DNA of 64,000 nucleotides from Sinorhizobium sojae CCBAU 05684 (GCF_002288525.1 NZ_CP023068.1:620001-684000); one strand, 5' to 3'; shown: positions 8,571 through 17,111, counted from the stretch's first letter. Translations and numbers: made by a program. Notes: generated from the sequence alone by a model not told the origin.

Positions 8571-9482
8571 ATGACGCTTACATTGCGACAGATCGAAGTA
8601 ATCCGGTCTGTCATGGTCGCGGGGACGATTGCGGGCGCTGCGAGGCTGATGAACGTGACCCAGCCCGGCGTCAGCCGCACGATGAAGCATATTGAGAGTT
8701 CCCTCGGCATCAAGCTCTTCGTCAAGAAGGCCGGCCGCTATGTGCCGACCAGCGAGGCTCGTGACATTTTCACGCAATTGCAGGAGGTCCATCGAAAGGT
8801 CGAGGATCTGCAGGTCTCGATCGGACAGCTCGAGCGCGGCCGCGGTGTCGAACTCGCGCTTGGATCGGTGCCGAGCATCGCCAATGTCATGGTGCCGCAT
8901 GCGGTGGCGGTCCTCAGACGGCACTATCCCGATATCCTGGTGAACTTCGAAATTCTAAAGATCGAAGAGGCGATCGATTATCTCATGCTCGCGCGCGGCG
9001 AGGTGGTGGTGATGAGCTATTTCTTCGATCATCCCTCCATCACTTTCGAACCCCTGGCAAAGGGCCGATTGGTGTGCATCGCCTCGAAGGATCACCCGAT
9101 CGCCGCGCGGGAGGCCATTTCTCCACGGGAAATCGCCGAGCATGCGCTGATCGGCATCGATCCCAAGGACCCTTATGGAGCAATCATGGCCGGCATTTTC
9201 GAGCGGGAGAATCTGGATTACAGCATCTCCATCCGTGCCCGCTTCGGAACGACCGTCTGTGCACTGGTGAAGCAGAATCTCGGCATTGCGGTGATCGACG
9301 CTTTCACCGTCGCCGACATGACCGACCAGGGCCTCGCCATCATTCCGATCAGCGAAAAGACTGATTTTCAGACCTATGTCGCCTATCGTTCCGACGCGGC
9401 GCTCTCGAGCTATGCCGAGAGCTTCGTCACCATGTTGCGTCGCGTGATGGAGGATCACATTCGTAAGACCTATGGCCGCTAA
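8571..9482 (+). CDS. LysR-family transcriptional regulator
   Basis: A 303-residue LysR-type regulator. The winged-helix DNA-binding domain covers residues 1-60 (LTLRQIEVIRSVMVAGTIAG and MNVTQPGVSRTMKHIESSLG), followed by a linker helix and a periplasmic-binding-like effector domain from about 90 to 300. The start is preceded by GGGGGAGGG. It is encoded just upstream of, and in the same direction as, the TctCBA/AroE/dehydratase genes, with a 165 bp gap. This suggests it activates them in response to a pathway metabolite such as quinate, shikimate or protocatechuate; the effector is inferred only from context. Confidence 0.88.
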   Translation: MTLTLRQIEVIRSVMVAGTIAGAARLMNVTQPGVSRTMKHIESSLGIKLFVKKAGRYVPTSEARDIFTQLQEVHRKVEDLQVSIGQLERGRGVELALGSVPSIANVMVPHAVAVLRRHYPDILVNFEILKIEEAIDYLMLARGEVVVMSYFFDHPSITFEPLAKGRLVCIASKDHPIAAREAISPREIAEHALIGIDPKDPYGAIMAGIFERENLDYSISIRARFGTTVCALVKQNLGIAVIDAFTVADMTDQGLAIIPISEKTDFQTYVAYRSDAALSSYAESFVTMLRRVMEDHIRKTYGR

Positions 9483-9647
9483 AACATAACAAAATGGCAT
9501 TGAACGTGAAGAAGATGGTATTTGCGTTATGGCGCCAAACTTGACAATCATGAATGGACCTTGCCGTAAGGCAACGAAACAGCTTCCGCCGATCCGAGGA
9601 ATGGGCGGCGTGTTCGGTCACCGGCATCAGCCAATTGGGAGGAAACT

Positions 9648-10643
9648 ATGCTTGGTAAATTGATGGGGGCGGTCGCCGCCCTTGCGCTTTTCGTCGGCTC
9701 GGCATCAGCCGCCGACTATCCCGAACAGGACATCCAGGGCATCATCCAATGGGGTGCGGGCGGCAGTACCGATCTCGTGATGCGCTCGGTTGCACCGCAT
9801 GCCGAAAAAGTGCTCGGCCGCAGCATCGTTATGACCAACAAGACCGGCGGCGTCGGGGCAATCGCCACCCAGTTCGTCGCGAGCCAGCCCTCCGACGGCT
9901 ATACGCTTCTGATGAGCGCGGAGAACCCCCAGCTTTACAAGGTGATGGGGCTGTCCAATCTGGATTACGCCGACTTCTATCCGGTGAACGTCCTCGCCCG
10001 CGGTGTTCCGGTGCTCGTCGCCAACAACGACGCGCCCTTCAACACGATCAAGGAACTGGTCGACTACGTGCAAGCCAATCCCGGCAAGGTGAAGATGGGC
10101 TCGACCGGTCCCGGCGGCCTTCCCTCCGTCGTGGGTGGCATGCTGTCGACCCAGCTCGACTTCAAGGTCACGGCGGTTCCCTTTGACGGAGACGGCCCGG
10201 CCCTGACGGCCATGCAGGGCGGGGCGGTCGACTTCATGCCTGCCGTGCTCGGCGCCGCCGCCGAACACGTGAAGGCCGGTCGCATCAAGATCCTCGGCAT
10301 CTTCGATCTCGAGGCAAACCCGGTGCTGCCCGATGCCAAGCCGATCGTTGCCGACTATCCTGAGTTCAAGAAGCTCCTTCCCTGGGGACCGTTCTTCGGC
10401 GTCTTCGTCAAGCGCGATACGCCGGACGAGATCAAGGCGAAGCTGGTCGAGGCTTTCAAAACCGGAGCGGAGGCCGAGGAATTCCAGAAGCTTCTCAGCG
10501 ACCGCGGCTATGTCTCGCTCAATATCTCGGGCGACGAAGCGGACGCTTTCCTGAAGAAGTGGCAGTCGACGACCGCATGGGTGGTCCATGATGCCGGCAT
10601 CGCGAAGAAATCTCCGGAAGAATTCGGCATCGCCAAGCCCTGA
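9648..10643 (+). CDS. tripartite tricarboxylate transporter substrate-binding protein (TctC/Bug family)
   Basis: A 331-residue periplasmic binding protein. A signal peptide covers about residues 1-22 (ALALFVGSASAADYPEQD). The Bug-family features follow: a GAGGSTDLVMR segment, NKTGGVGAIATQFVASQPSDG and the TGPGGLPSVVGG loop that usually contacts a carboxylate. It delivers substrate to TctB/TctA in the inner membrane. The GGGAGGAAACT ribosome site supports the start. The neighbouring AroE- and dehydroshikimate-dehydratase-like genes suggest a cyclohexane carboxylate such as quinate or shikimate as substrate rather than citrate. Confidence 0.88.
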   Translation: MLGKLMGAVAALALFVGSASAADYPEQDIQGIIQWGAGGSTDLVMRSVAPHAEKVLGRSIVMTNKTGGVGAIATQFVASQPSDGYTLLMSAENPQLYKVMGLSNLDYADFYPVNVLARGVPVLVANNDAPFNTIKELVDYVQANPGKVKMGSTGPGGLPSVVGGMLSTQLDFKVTAVPFDGDGPALTAMQGGAVDFMPAVLGAAAEHVKAGRIKILGIFDLEANPVLPDAKPIVADYPEFKKLLPWGPFFGVFVKRDTPDEIKAKLVEAFKTGAEAEEFQKLLSDRGYVSLNISGDEADAFLKKWQSTTAWVVHDAGIAKKSPEEFGIAKP

Positions 10644-10649
10644 TCAAGG

Positions 10650-10672
10650 ACGGCCCGGCCTCGCCGGGCCGT
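10650..10672. terminator. strong hairpin between tctC and tctB
   Basis: A ten-base arm ACGGCCCGGC, loop CTC, and its complement GCCGGGCCGT form a very stable stem just after the tctC stop codon. A second, shorter stem (GCGGGA facing TCCCGC) follows at about 10684-10700. No uridine tract follows, so the likely role is transcript stabilisation or partial termination, raising binding-protein yield over the membrane subunits. Confidence 0.55.
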
Positions 10673-10719
10673 GTCCGGGCCCGGCGGGATGCCTCCCGCC
10701 GGCTGGGGAGGAGGAATAC

Positions 10720-11238
10720 ATGGAAACGCATACAAACAGGCGCCCGGGCGAAATCGTCTTCAACGCCGCCCTGTTCGGCTTCAGCCTGTTCATGTTCTGG
10801 CAGGCCTATCAAATCTCCGGTTTCTCGGCCCTGAGTTCCGCCGGAGCCTTTCCGATGGCAATGAGCGCCATCATGATCATCGCTTCGGCCGTCGTTCTTG
10901 TCCGCTCGTTGAGGCTCGCCTCTCCCGGGGAAGGCTGGAGCGGCTTCCGGAGGGAAGTCCTGCCGCCGGCGGTCGTGGTCTTCTGTCTCTTCATCCTGGC
11001 CTATTCGATCACGCTCAAGTCCTTGGGCTTTCTCCTGGCTTCCTTCCTGTTTCTGCTGGTTTCGATCTGGTACCTGGAGCGCGGCCGGCTCGGCAGGACG
11101 CTTCTATTGGCCATCGTCTCGATCGTTGGCGTCTATGTCATCTTCCGCCTGGTCTTTCAGGTGGTGCTGCCGGAAGGCATCATTCCCGAACGCGCGATCC
11201 TCGCGGCAATCGGTGACTTCTTTGCGGGGAGCAAATAA
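10720..11238 (+). CDS. tripartite tricarboxylate transporter small permease (TctB)
   Basis: A 172-residue membrane protein of the TctB family with four predicted helices (roughly residues 15-33, 40-60, 83-105 and 115-160). The start at 10720 follows a strong GGGGAGGAGGAA ribosome site; the frame is open further upstream, but that part would overlap the hairpin region and lacks membrane character. The four-residue gap to tctA indicates tight coupling. TctB is the poorly conserved accessory subunit of the tripartite transporter. Confidence 0.85.
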   Translation: METHTNRRPGEIVFNAALFGFSLFMFWQAYQISGFSALSSAGAFPMAMSAIMIIASAVVLVRSLRLASPGEGWSGFRREVLPPAVVVFCLFILAYSITLKSLGFLLASFLFLLVSIWYLERGRLGRTLLLAIVSIVGVYVIFRLVFQVVLPEGIIPERAILAAIGDFFAGSK

Positions 11239-11241
11239 GCC

Positions 11242-12756
11242 ATGATGGACGCGCTCTCCTATCTCTTCGCCTCCTGGCTGCAGCCGGAATTGCTGGCGCT
11301 GACGGCCGTCGGCACCGCCGCCGGCATCTATATCGGTGCCATTCCGGGGCTGTCCGTCACCATGGCGGTCTCCATCCTGATCTCCTTCACCTTCGGCTGG
11401 GAGGTCAATCACGCGCTTGCGCTGATGAACGGCATCTTCATGGGCGGCGTCTACGGCGGGTCGCGCACCGCCATCCTGCTCAACATACCGGGTGCGCCCG
11501 CGGCGATCGCCACTGCGCTCGACGGTTACCCGATGGCAAAGAAGGGCGAGGCCGGAAACGCGATCGGCCTTTCCACGGTTATGTCATTCTTCGGCGGCTT
11601 CGTCGGCATCTTCGTGCTGGCGGTGGCCGCTCCCGTCGTCAGCGAATTCGCGATCCTGTTCCAGCCGCGCGACTACATGCTGCTCGCTGTCATGGGTATC
11701 CTGCTCGTCGGCTCCCTGTCGGGCGAGAGCCTCGCCAAGGGTATTTTCGCCGGCGCGCTCGGCATGCTGCTCGGCACGGTCGGCCTCGATCCGATGACCG
11801 CGGAACAGCGCTTCACCTTCGGTTCGGTCGAACTGATGAACGGCATCTCCCCGGTCGCGCTGATGATCGGCCTCTTTGGCGTGTCCGAGGCGCTGCTGCA
11901 GCTCCACAACCTGCACCTGGCCGCGGTCAAGCAGAAGGTGGACAAGATCATTCCGTCCTTCTCCGACCTCAAGAAATACCTGCCGCTCAGCCTGCAGACC
12001 TCCGCGATCGGCGTTGTTATCGGCGCCCTGCCGGGCACGGGCGGCGATATCGCAGCGCTGATGGCCTACGATCACGCCAAGCGGGTGACCAAGGATCCCG
12101 AAGTGCCCTTCGGACAGGGGGCAAAGGAAGGCCTCGTCGGCCCTGAATCGGCCAACAACGCGGCCGTCGGCGGCGCCTATATCCCAATGCTGACGCTTGG
12201 CATTCCAGGGGACGCGGTGACCGCCGTCATCATTGGTGCGCTCTTCATCCACGGCCTCAATCCCGGTCCGCTGCTGCTCATCGAAAAGCCGGACATGTTC
12301 TGGTTCACGGTCGGCAATCTGACGCTCGCCAACATCTTTCTGCTGGTTTTCGGCCTGACGGGCATCAAGATCTTCACGAAGATCATCGAGTGCCCGAAGG
12401 GTGTGCTCTTCCCGCTCATCCTGCTCTTGAGCGTGGTCGGAGCCTATTCGATCAACAACTCGCTGTCGGATGTCTGGTGGATGCTCGGCTTCGGGGTGCT
12501 CGGCTATTTCATGAAGCTCTATGGCTATCAGGTCGGCCCCGTCGTGCTCGGCATCATCCTGAGCCGCCTCATGGACGACAATTGGCGGCGCGCCATCATC
12601 TCGGAACAGGAAAGCCTGCCGGCCTTCTTTTACGGCATGATCACGAGCCCGCTTTCTGCGGTCCTGTTCCTCGCCATCGTCCTCATCCTCCTCAGCCAAA
12701 CGCCCGTGTGGAAGGCGATCAAGATGCATGCGTCTCCACGCCTCGGCAGGGGTTGA
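11242..12756 (+). CDS. tripartite tricarboxylate transporter large permease (TctA)
   Basis: A 504-residue inner-membrane protein with about eleven hydrophobic segments. It has the two characteristic TctA motifs: the N-terminal GAIPGLSVTMAVSILI plus GGVYGGSRTAILLNIPGAP, and the second-half ALPGTGGDIAALMAYDHAKR plus GGAYIPMLTLGIPGDAVTAV, which reflect an inverted repeat of the transport core. It uses an ion gradient to move the carboxylate delivered by TctC. The length is typical. It follows tctB by three bases and precedes aroE by 21 bp in the same operon. Confidence 0.92.
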   Translation: MMDALSYLFASWLQPELLALTAVGTAAGIYIGAIPGLSVTMAVSILISFTFGWEVNHALALMNGIFMGGVYGGSRTAILLNIPGAPAAIATALDGYPMAKKGEAGNAIGLSTVMSFFGGFVGIFVLAVAAPVVSEFAILFQPRDYMLLAVMGILLVGSLSGESLAKGIFAGALGMLLGTVGLDPMTAEQRFTFGSVELMNGISPVALMIGLFGVSEALLQLHNLHLAAVKQKVDKIIPSFSDLKKYLPLSLQTSAIGVVIGALPGTGGDIAALMAYDHAKRVTKDPEVPFGQGAKEGLVGPESANNAAVGGAYIPMLTLGIPGDAVTAVIIGALFIHGLNPGPLLLIEKPDMFWFTVGNLTLANIFLLVFGLTGIKIFTKIIECPKGVLFPLILLLSVVGAYSINNSLSDVWWMLGFGVLGYFMKLYGYQVGPVVLGIILSRLMDDNWRRAIISEQESLPAFFYGMITSPLSAVLFLAIVLILLSQTPVWKAIKMHASPRLGRG

Positions 12757-12777
12757 GGGCAACACAAGGCAGAAGCT

Positions 12778-13638
12778 ATGTCGGACGCAACCATTCGCCT
12801 CGGTCTCATCGGCGACAATATCGCCCGATCGCAGTCGCCGCGGCTGCATGTTGCGGCCGGCAGGCTCTGCGGACTCGACGTGAACTATGAACGGCTGATC
12901 CCCGCCGATCGCGGCGAGGATTTCGAGACGGTCTTCGGCCGCTGCCTCACCGAAGGCTTCCGGGGGATCAATATCACCTATCCCTACAAGGAACGTGTGG
13001 TTCCGCTGTTGCAAGTGCCCGATCCGGCGATCGCGGCGATCGGTGCCTGCAATACCGTGGTCTTCGACAGGGTTCCGCCTTCGGGCTACAACACCGACTA
13101 TACCGGCTTCGTGAGCGCCTTCCGGGCAGCCTTTCCGGGAGCCGAACCCGGCATGGTCGCCATGGCCGGAGCCGGCGGTGTCGGCAAGGCGGTCGCCTTC
13201 GGGCTTGCGGCGCTCGACTGTAAGCGCCTGCTGATCTTCGATCGCGATCGGGCGAAGGCAGAGGCGCTCGCCTCCTCGCTCGCGGCAGCGGCTTTCGATG
13301 TGTCGGTCGAGATCGTCCCGTCGATCGAGGAGGCGGTAGTCGCGGCCGACGGTCTCGTCAACTGTACGCCACTCGGCATGCTCGGCTATCCGGGAAGCGC
13401 CATCCCGAGCGCCCTGATCGGGCGACAGCGCTGGGCGTTCGACGCCGTCTACACGCCGGTCGAGACGGAGTTTCTTTGCGATGCACGCGCAGCGGGCCTT
13501 TCATTCATCAGCGGTTACGAACTCTTCTTTCACCAGGGCGTCGATGCCTTTCGCTATTTCAGCGGAATGGAAGTCGACGCCGCGGCTCTGCGCGCTGTTC
13601 TGGCCGAGCCCGAATCGGAAGCGAGGATATCGGCATGA
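12778..13638 (+). CDS. aroE: shikimate/quinate dehydrogenase family protein
   Basis: A 286-residue enzyme of the AroE/YdiB/QuiB family. It shows the substrate-domain SQSPRLH motif (about 18-24), the catalytic lysine in NITYPYKE (Lys71), NTDYTGF (Asp107), the nucleotide loop GAGGVGKAV (131-139) and the C-terminal GYELFFHQGVDAF. The second Rossmann strand ends IFDRDRA; an acidic residue here favours NAD over NADP, which fits a catabolic quinate/shikimate dehydrogenase rather than the biosynthetic NADPH enzyme. Its place between the Tct transporter and a dehydroshikimate-dehydratase-like gene supports the same role. Its stop overlaps the next start. Confidence 0.82.
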   Translation: MSDATIRLGLIGDNIARSQSPRLHVAAGRLCGLDVNYERLIPADRGEDFETVFGRCLTEGFRGINITYPYKERVVPLLQVPDPAIAAIGACNTVVFDRVPPSGYNTDYTGFVSAFRAAFPGAEPGMVAMAGAGGVGKAVAFGLAALDCKRLLIFDRDRAKAEALASSLAAAAFDVSVEIVPSIEEAVVAADGLVNCTPLGMLGYPGSAIPSALIGRQRWAFDAVYTPVETEFLCDARAAGLSFISGYELFFHQGVDAFRYFSGMEVDAAALRAVLAEPESEARISA

Positions 13639-15542
13639 AAACCTCGATCGCCACCGTCTCCATCAGCGGCACGCTTCAGGAAAAACTCGCAGCGGTCTCT
13701 GCGGCAGGCTTCGACGGTGTCGAGATCTTCGAGAATGATTTTCTGACCCATGACGGATCGCCGACCGAGGTCGGGAAAATGGTCCGCGATCACGGGCTGG
13801 AGGTCACACTGTTCCAGCCCTTCCGCGATTTCGAAGGCATGCCTGAGCCGCACCGCTCCCGCGCATTCGACCGGGCTGAACGCAAGTTCGATGTGATGCA
13901 GGAGCTCGGCACGGACCTGATGCTGGTGTGCTCCAATGTCTCGCCGCTTGCGATCGGCGGCATCGACCGGGCGGCCGAAGACCTGCGCGAGCTCGGCGAG
14001 CGGGCGGCACGGCGCGGGCTGCGCGTCGGCTATGAGGCGCTGGCCTGGGGGCGCCATATCAGCGACCACCGCGATGCCTGGGAGATCGTGCGCCGGGCGA
14101 ACCACCCGAATATCGGGCTGATCCTCGACAGCTTCCATAGCTTTGCCCGCAAGATCGACGTCAATTCGATCCGCTCCATCCCCGGCGACAAGATCTTCAT
14201 CGTTCAGCTTGCGGATGCACCGCTGATCGATATGGATCTGCTCTACTGGAGCCGCCATTTCCGCAACATGCCGGGGGAGGGCGATCTTCCCGTCACAGAC
14301 TTCATGCGGGCTGTCGTCGCCACCGGTTATGCCGGTGCCATCTCCCTCGAAATCTTCAATGACCAGTTCCGTGGCGGGTCCGCCAAGGCGATCGCCGAGG
14401 ACGGGCATCGCTCGCTCATCTATCTCATGGATCAGGTCAAACGGGCCGAATCGGATACAAAGGTGGCAGTGCCGGTTATGCCGGACCGGGCAAATGTCCT
14501 CGGCGTAGAGTTCATCGAGTTTGCAACCGATGACGACGAGGTGGCAGAACTCGGCGCCGTGCTCGCCACGATGGGCTTTATCCCGGTAGCCCGGCGCCGA
14601 GACAAGGCAGTGACGCTCTGGCGGCAGGCGTCGCGGAAGGGTGGCATCAACATCGTCGTCAATTCGGAGCAGGAGGGCTTCGCCCATTCCGCCTTTCTCG
14701 TCCACGGCACCTGTGCCTATGCGATGGGCTTGAAGGTGGACGATGCGGCGACGACAGTCGAGCGCGCCAAGGCGCTCGGTGCGGAACCCTTCGAGCAGCG
14801 GCGCTGGCCGGCGGATGTCGCCATGCCGGCCATACGCGGCGTCGGCGGAGGCCTCATCTATTTCGTCGATGACATCGGCGAGACTGCGCGCATCTGGGAG
14901 GCCGAATTCGAGCCGCTATCCGAAGGCGCTTCCCCGGCGGGAGCCGGACTCGTCGCCATCGACCACGTGGCGCAGACGATGAAGGCCGAAGAGATGCTTT
15001 CGTGGCTGCTCTTCTACACCGCCATCTTCAAGACCACGAAGTTACCGATGGTCGATATTGTCGATCCATCAGGCCTGGTCCGCAGCCAGGTCGTCGAAAA
15101 CGAGCAGGGCTCGTTGCGTCTGACGATGAACGGCGCCGAAAACCGCAACACTTTCGCGGGGCATTTCATTGCCGAGAGCTTTGGGCCCGGCATTCAGCAT
15201 CTCGCATTCGCCACGATGGACATTTTCGCAACCGCCGCAGCGCTTAAGCAGACGGGCTTCCGGCCATTGGCTATTTCGCGCAATTATTATGACGATATAG
15301 AAGCGCGCTTTGGTCTCGATCCCGACTTCACGGATCGTCTGCGCTCGGAGAACATTCTCTACGACCGCGACGACAAGGGCGAGTTCTTCCAGCTCTATGG
15401 ACCGACCTTCGGGGAAGGCTTCTTCTTCGAGATCGTCGAGCGTCGCGGCGGGTACCGCGGCTATGGCGCCGGCAATGCGCCGTTCCGCATTGCCGCGCAA
15501 AAGCGCTCGATCCGACCCACGGGCATGCCGCTCATCGGTTAA
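13635..15542 (+). CDS. quiC: 3-dehydroshikimate dehydratase-like fusion (TIM-barrel plus HPPD-like domains)
   Basis: A 635-residue two-domain protein. Residues 1 to about 280 form a sugar-phosphate-isomerase-like TIM barrel (KTSIATVSISGTLQEKLAAV at the start; VGYEALAWGRHI and LILDSFHSFAR as metal-ligand strands). Residues about 300-635 form a vicinal-oxygen-chelate region related to 4-hydroxyphenylpyruvate dioxygenase (AIDHVAQ, QHLAFATMDIF, and FFEIVERRGGY with the expected Glu ligand). This architecture occurs in bacterial 3-dehydroshikimate dehydratases that make protocatechuate. The start overlaps the aroE stop (ATGA), which supports a joint quinate/shikimate pathway. True 4-hydroxyphenylpyruvate dioxygenase is less likely because of the N-terminal barrel. 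Confidence 0.8.
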   Translation: MKTSIATVSISGTLQEKLAAVSAAGFDGVEIFENDFLTHDGSPTEVGKMVRDHGLEVTLFQPFRDFEGMPEPHRSRAFDRAERKFDVMQELGTDLMLVCSNVSPLAIGGIDRAAEDLRELGERAARRGLRVGYEALAWGRHISDHRDAWEIVRRANHPNIGLILDSFHSFARKIDVNSIRSIPGDKIFIVQLADAPLIDMDLLYWSRHFRNMPGEGDLPVTDFMRAVVATGYAGAISLEIFNDQFRGGSAKAIAEDGHRSLIYLMDQVKRAESDTKVAVPVMPDRANVLGVEFIEFATDDDEVAELGAVLATMGFIPVARRRDKAVTLWRQASRKGGINIVVNSEQEGFAHSAFLVHGTCAYAMGLKVDDAATTVERAKALGAEPFEQRRWPADVAMPAIRGVGGGLIYFVDDIGETARIWEAEFEPLSEGASPAGAGLVAIDHVAQTMKAEEMLSWLLFYTAIFKTTKLPMVDIVDPSGLVRSQVVENEQGSLRLTMNGAENRNTFAGHFIAESFGPGIQHLAFATMDIFATAAALKQTGFRPLAISRNYYDDIEARFGLDPDFTDRLRSENILYDRDDKGEFFQLYGPTFGEGFFFEIVERRGGYRGYGAGNAPFRIAAQKRSIRPTGMPLIG

Positions 15543-15651
15543 CACCGGTGCCTCACATCACGATCCGGAAAAGCGTGCACATCTACTGAAGGGGTGCAGA
15601 TTCTCACCCTCTCCCGAACTATGATGAGCGCCTCACGGTCGGAGGTGAACT

Positions 15652-16086
15652 ATGAAGGCGCGCGTCAAATGGATTGAGGATCGAACGTTCGTCGGTCAGT
15701 CCGAGAGCGGGCACAATGTCGTGCTTGGTACGGCCTTTGGGTCCGAGGGGCAGAAGCCGGGGCCGAGTCCGATGGAATTGGTGCTGATCGGCACCGGAGG
15801 CTGCTCGGCCTATGATGTGGTCCACATCCTCGAAAAGGGTCGCGAGGCGATCGAGGATTGCATCGTCGAGATCGACGCGGATCGGGCAGAGCAGGAGCCG
15901 AAGGTCTTCACCCGCATCCATATGCATTTCGTGGTCAAGGGACGAAATCTGGCGAGGCACAAGGTCGAGCGAGCCATTGGCTTGTCGCTCGAGAAATATT
16001 GCTCGGCTTCGGCGATGATCGCCAAGACGGCCGCGATCACCCACGATTTCGAGGTCGTCGATACAGCCGATACGGCGGCCACCTGA
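15652..16086 (+). CDS. OsmC family protein
   Basis: A 144-residue OsmC/YhfA-type protein. Motifs are GQKPGPSPMELVLIGTGGCSAYDVVHIL (first conserved cysteine) and the C-terminal SLEKYCSASAMIAKTA (second cysteine), the pair used for thiol-dependent peroxide reduction in OsmC/Ohr relatives. This subfamily resembles YhfA, whose physiological substrate is uncertain. The start follows a GGAGGTGAACT ribosome site. The gene stands alone and ends in a strong hairpin shared with the convergent SRPBCC gene. Confidence 0.88.
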   Translation: MKARVKWIEDRTFVGQSESGHNVVLGTAFGSEGQKPGPSPMELVLIGTGGCSAYDVVHILEKGREAIEDCIVEIDADRAEQEPKVFTRIHMHFVVKGRNLARHKVERAIGLSLEKYCSASAMIAKTAAITHDFEVVDTADTAAT

Positions 16087-16091
16087 GGCGT

Positions 16092-16121
16092 CACCGCCGC
16101 GCGTCTGAACGCGCGGCGGTG
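16092..16121. terminator. bidirectional terminator hairpin
   Basis: A perfect 12-base stem, CACCGCCGCGCG facing CGCGCGGCGGTG, with the loop TCTGAA lies six bases after the OsmC stop and 12 bases beyond the stop of the convergent SRPBCC gene. Its position between convergent genes and its stability make it a likely bidirectional terminator, although no long uridine tract follows. Confidence 0.8.
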
Positions 16122-16133
16122 TAATGCTTGCGA

Positions 16134-16673
16134 TCATGCCGGCAGCCGTTCCTCGTATTCGCCGTGCAGGCGGCTCCAGCCGTCCCAGAATGGTTCCGTC
16201 TCGGTATCCGCGGCGCGCGCGACGAGAATGTCGAGATGCATGTGCCAACCAGCTGCGACCTTCAGCATGATGCCTCGATCGGGCAGGCGGCGATGGGTGA
16301 GAGTAAGCAGCACGCCCGAGCCGCGCGGCTCGAGTTCGAAAGAGACTTCACCGTCACCGTTGGCACCCCAGGCGATGACGAGTTTGCGTGGCGGATCGAG
16401 TTCGATGATCCGGCTCTGCATCCGGTGCTCGTCCGCGAAGCCTGACGGCCGCTCCCCCGGTGGGTTTGTGAGCTCGTCGTTTCGCCAGACGAACTCGAAG
16501 GGTGCCCCGGCCGTCATCTCCATTTCACCTGCCGCCAACCATCGGCGGCGCAGATCGCTGTCGGTAAGATACTCCCAAACGCGCTCCATGGCGGCAGGCA
16601 GAAAGCGCTGGATCTTCAAAGTCGTCGGCTCGATCAACGTGCCATAGGCATCCAGGGTTACGAGTTCCGTCAT
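16134..16673 (-). CDS. SRPBCC (AHSA1-like) protein co-encoded with an ArsR regulator
   Basis: A 179-residue SRPBCC-family protein. It has an N-terminal IQRFLPAAMERVWEYLTDSDLRRRWLA segment and AGAPFEFVWRNDEL, and the C-terminal LTLTHRRLPDRGIMLKVAAGWHMHLDIL helix region. The start is set by the ATGA overlap with the upstream ArsR-type gene, which is the standard arrangement for this ArsR-AHSA1 pair. Family members bind small hydrophobic ligands in a cytoplasmic cavity. The first 20 residues (MTELVTLDAYGTLIEPTTLK) form an extra strand before the core domain. Confidence 0.85.
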   Translation of the reverse strand: MTELVTLDAYGTLIEPTTLKIQRFLPAAMERVWEYLTDSDLRRRWLAAGEMEMTAGAPFEFVWRNDELTNPPGERPSGFADEHRMQSRIIELDPPRKLVIAWGANGDGEVSFELEPRGSGVLLTLTHRRLPDRGIMLKVAAGWHMHLDILVARAADTETEPFWDGWSRLHGEYEERLPA

Positions 16674-17014
16674 TTGTCATCTCCTTTTGTGGGGTTTGGG
16701 GATTTGCCTGCCTTCTCCTCATGGAGAAGCTGTTCGAGCAAGTCGAGACGACCGCTCCAGAACTGCTCGTAGAAGCTCAACCACTGGTGGGCACTTGCAA
16801 GTGGCCCGGGGTCCAGGCGGCACAAGTGCGTGCGGCCGCGTACCTCTCGGCGGATCAGTCCGGCATTCTCGAGAACCTTGATGTGCTTCGAGGCGGCTGC
16901 AAGCGAAATCGCGAAGGGTTCCGCAAGTTCACTGACTGTTCGCTCGCCACGAGTGAGATCCCGCAGCATCCGCCGACGCGTTGCGTCGCCAAGAGCGTGA
17001 AAGACGGAGTTCAT
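16670..17014 (-). CDS. ArsR-family transcriptional regulator
   Basis: A winged-helix ArsR-type repressor of about 114 residues: MNSVFHALGDATRRRMLRDL, then ERTVSELAEPFAISLAAASK with the recognition helix, and LIRREVRGRTHLCRLDPGPL for the wing. The start at 17014 was chosen because the frame extends upstream (possible starts at 17038 and 17074) straight through two operator-like repeats, which should lie in the promoter rather than the coding sequence. No cysteine metal site is seen, so it is not a classical arsenic or cadmium sensor; it probably senses a ligand linked to its SRPBCC partner. Confidence 0.85.
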   Translation of the reverse strand: MNSVFHALGDATRRRMLRDLTRGERTVSELAEPFAISLAAASKHIKVLENAGLIRREVRGRTHLCRLDPGPLASAHQWLSFYEQFWSGRLDLLEQLLHEEKAGKSPNPTKGDDK

Positions 17015-17030
17015 CCGATGTGCTTCTAAT

Positions 17031-17046
17031 TCAACCATGTGGTTGA
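17031..17046. promoter_or_regulatory. operator-like inverted repeat 1 of the ArsR gene
   Basis: TCAACCATGTGGTTGA is a near-perfect palindrome: six-base arms TCAACC and GGTTGA around a four-base centre. It sits 16 bases upstream of the proposed ArsR start, and an identical copy lies 40 bp further out. The CAACC-N4-GGTTG form resembles sites of ArsR regulators paired with SRPBCC genes; autorepression is inferred. Confidence 0.65.
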
Positions 17047-17070
17047 ATATAGGCCGATGTGTAAAGATAG

Positions 17071-17086
17071 TCAACCATGTGGTTGA
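17071..17086. promoter_or_regulatory. operator-like inverted repeat 2 of the ArsR gene
   Basis: The second exact copy of TCAACCATGTGGTTGA, spaced 40 bp from the first (about four helical turns, so on the same face of the DNA). It lies between the ArsR gene and the stop of the E2 gene. Two identical in-phase sites suggest cooperative binding by the regulator. Confidence 0.62.
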
Positions 17087-17111
17087 ATGATTGGCGCCAG
17101 CGCGAATGAGA

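Noticed and set aside
11584-13014. Long minus-strand open frame opposite tctA and aroE
   Set aside because: It is antisense to two clear genes, has highly charged composition with no motif, and reflects the high third-position GC of the forward genes.
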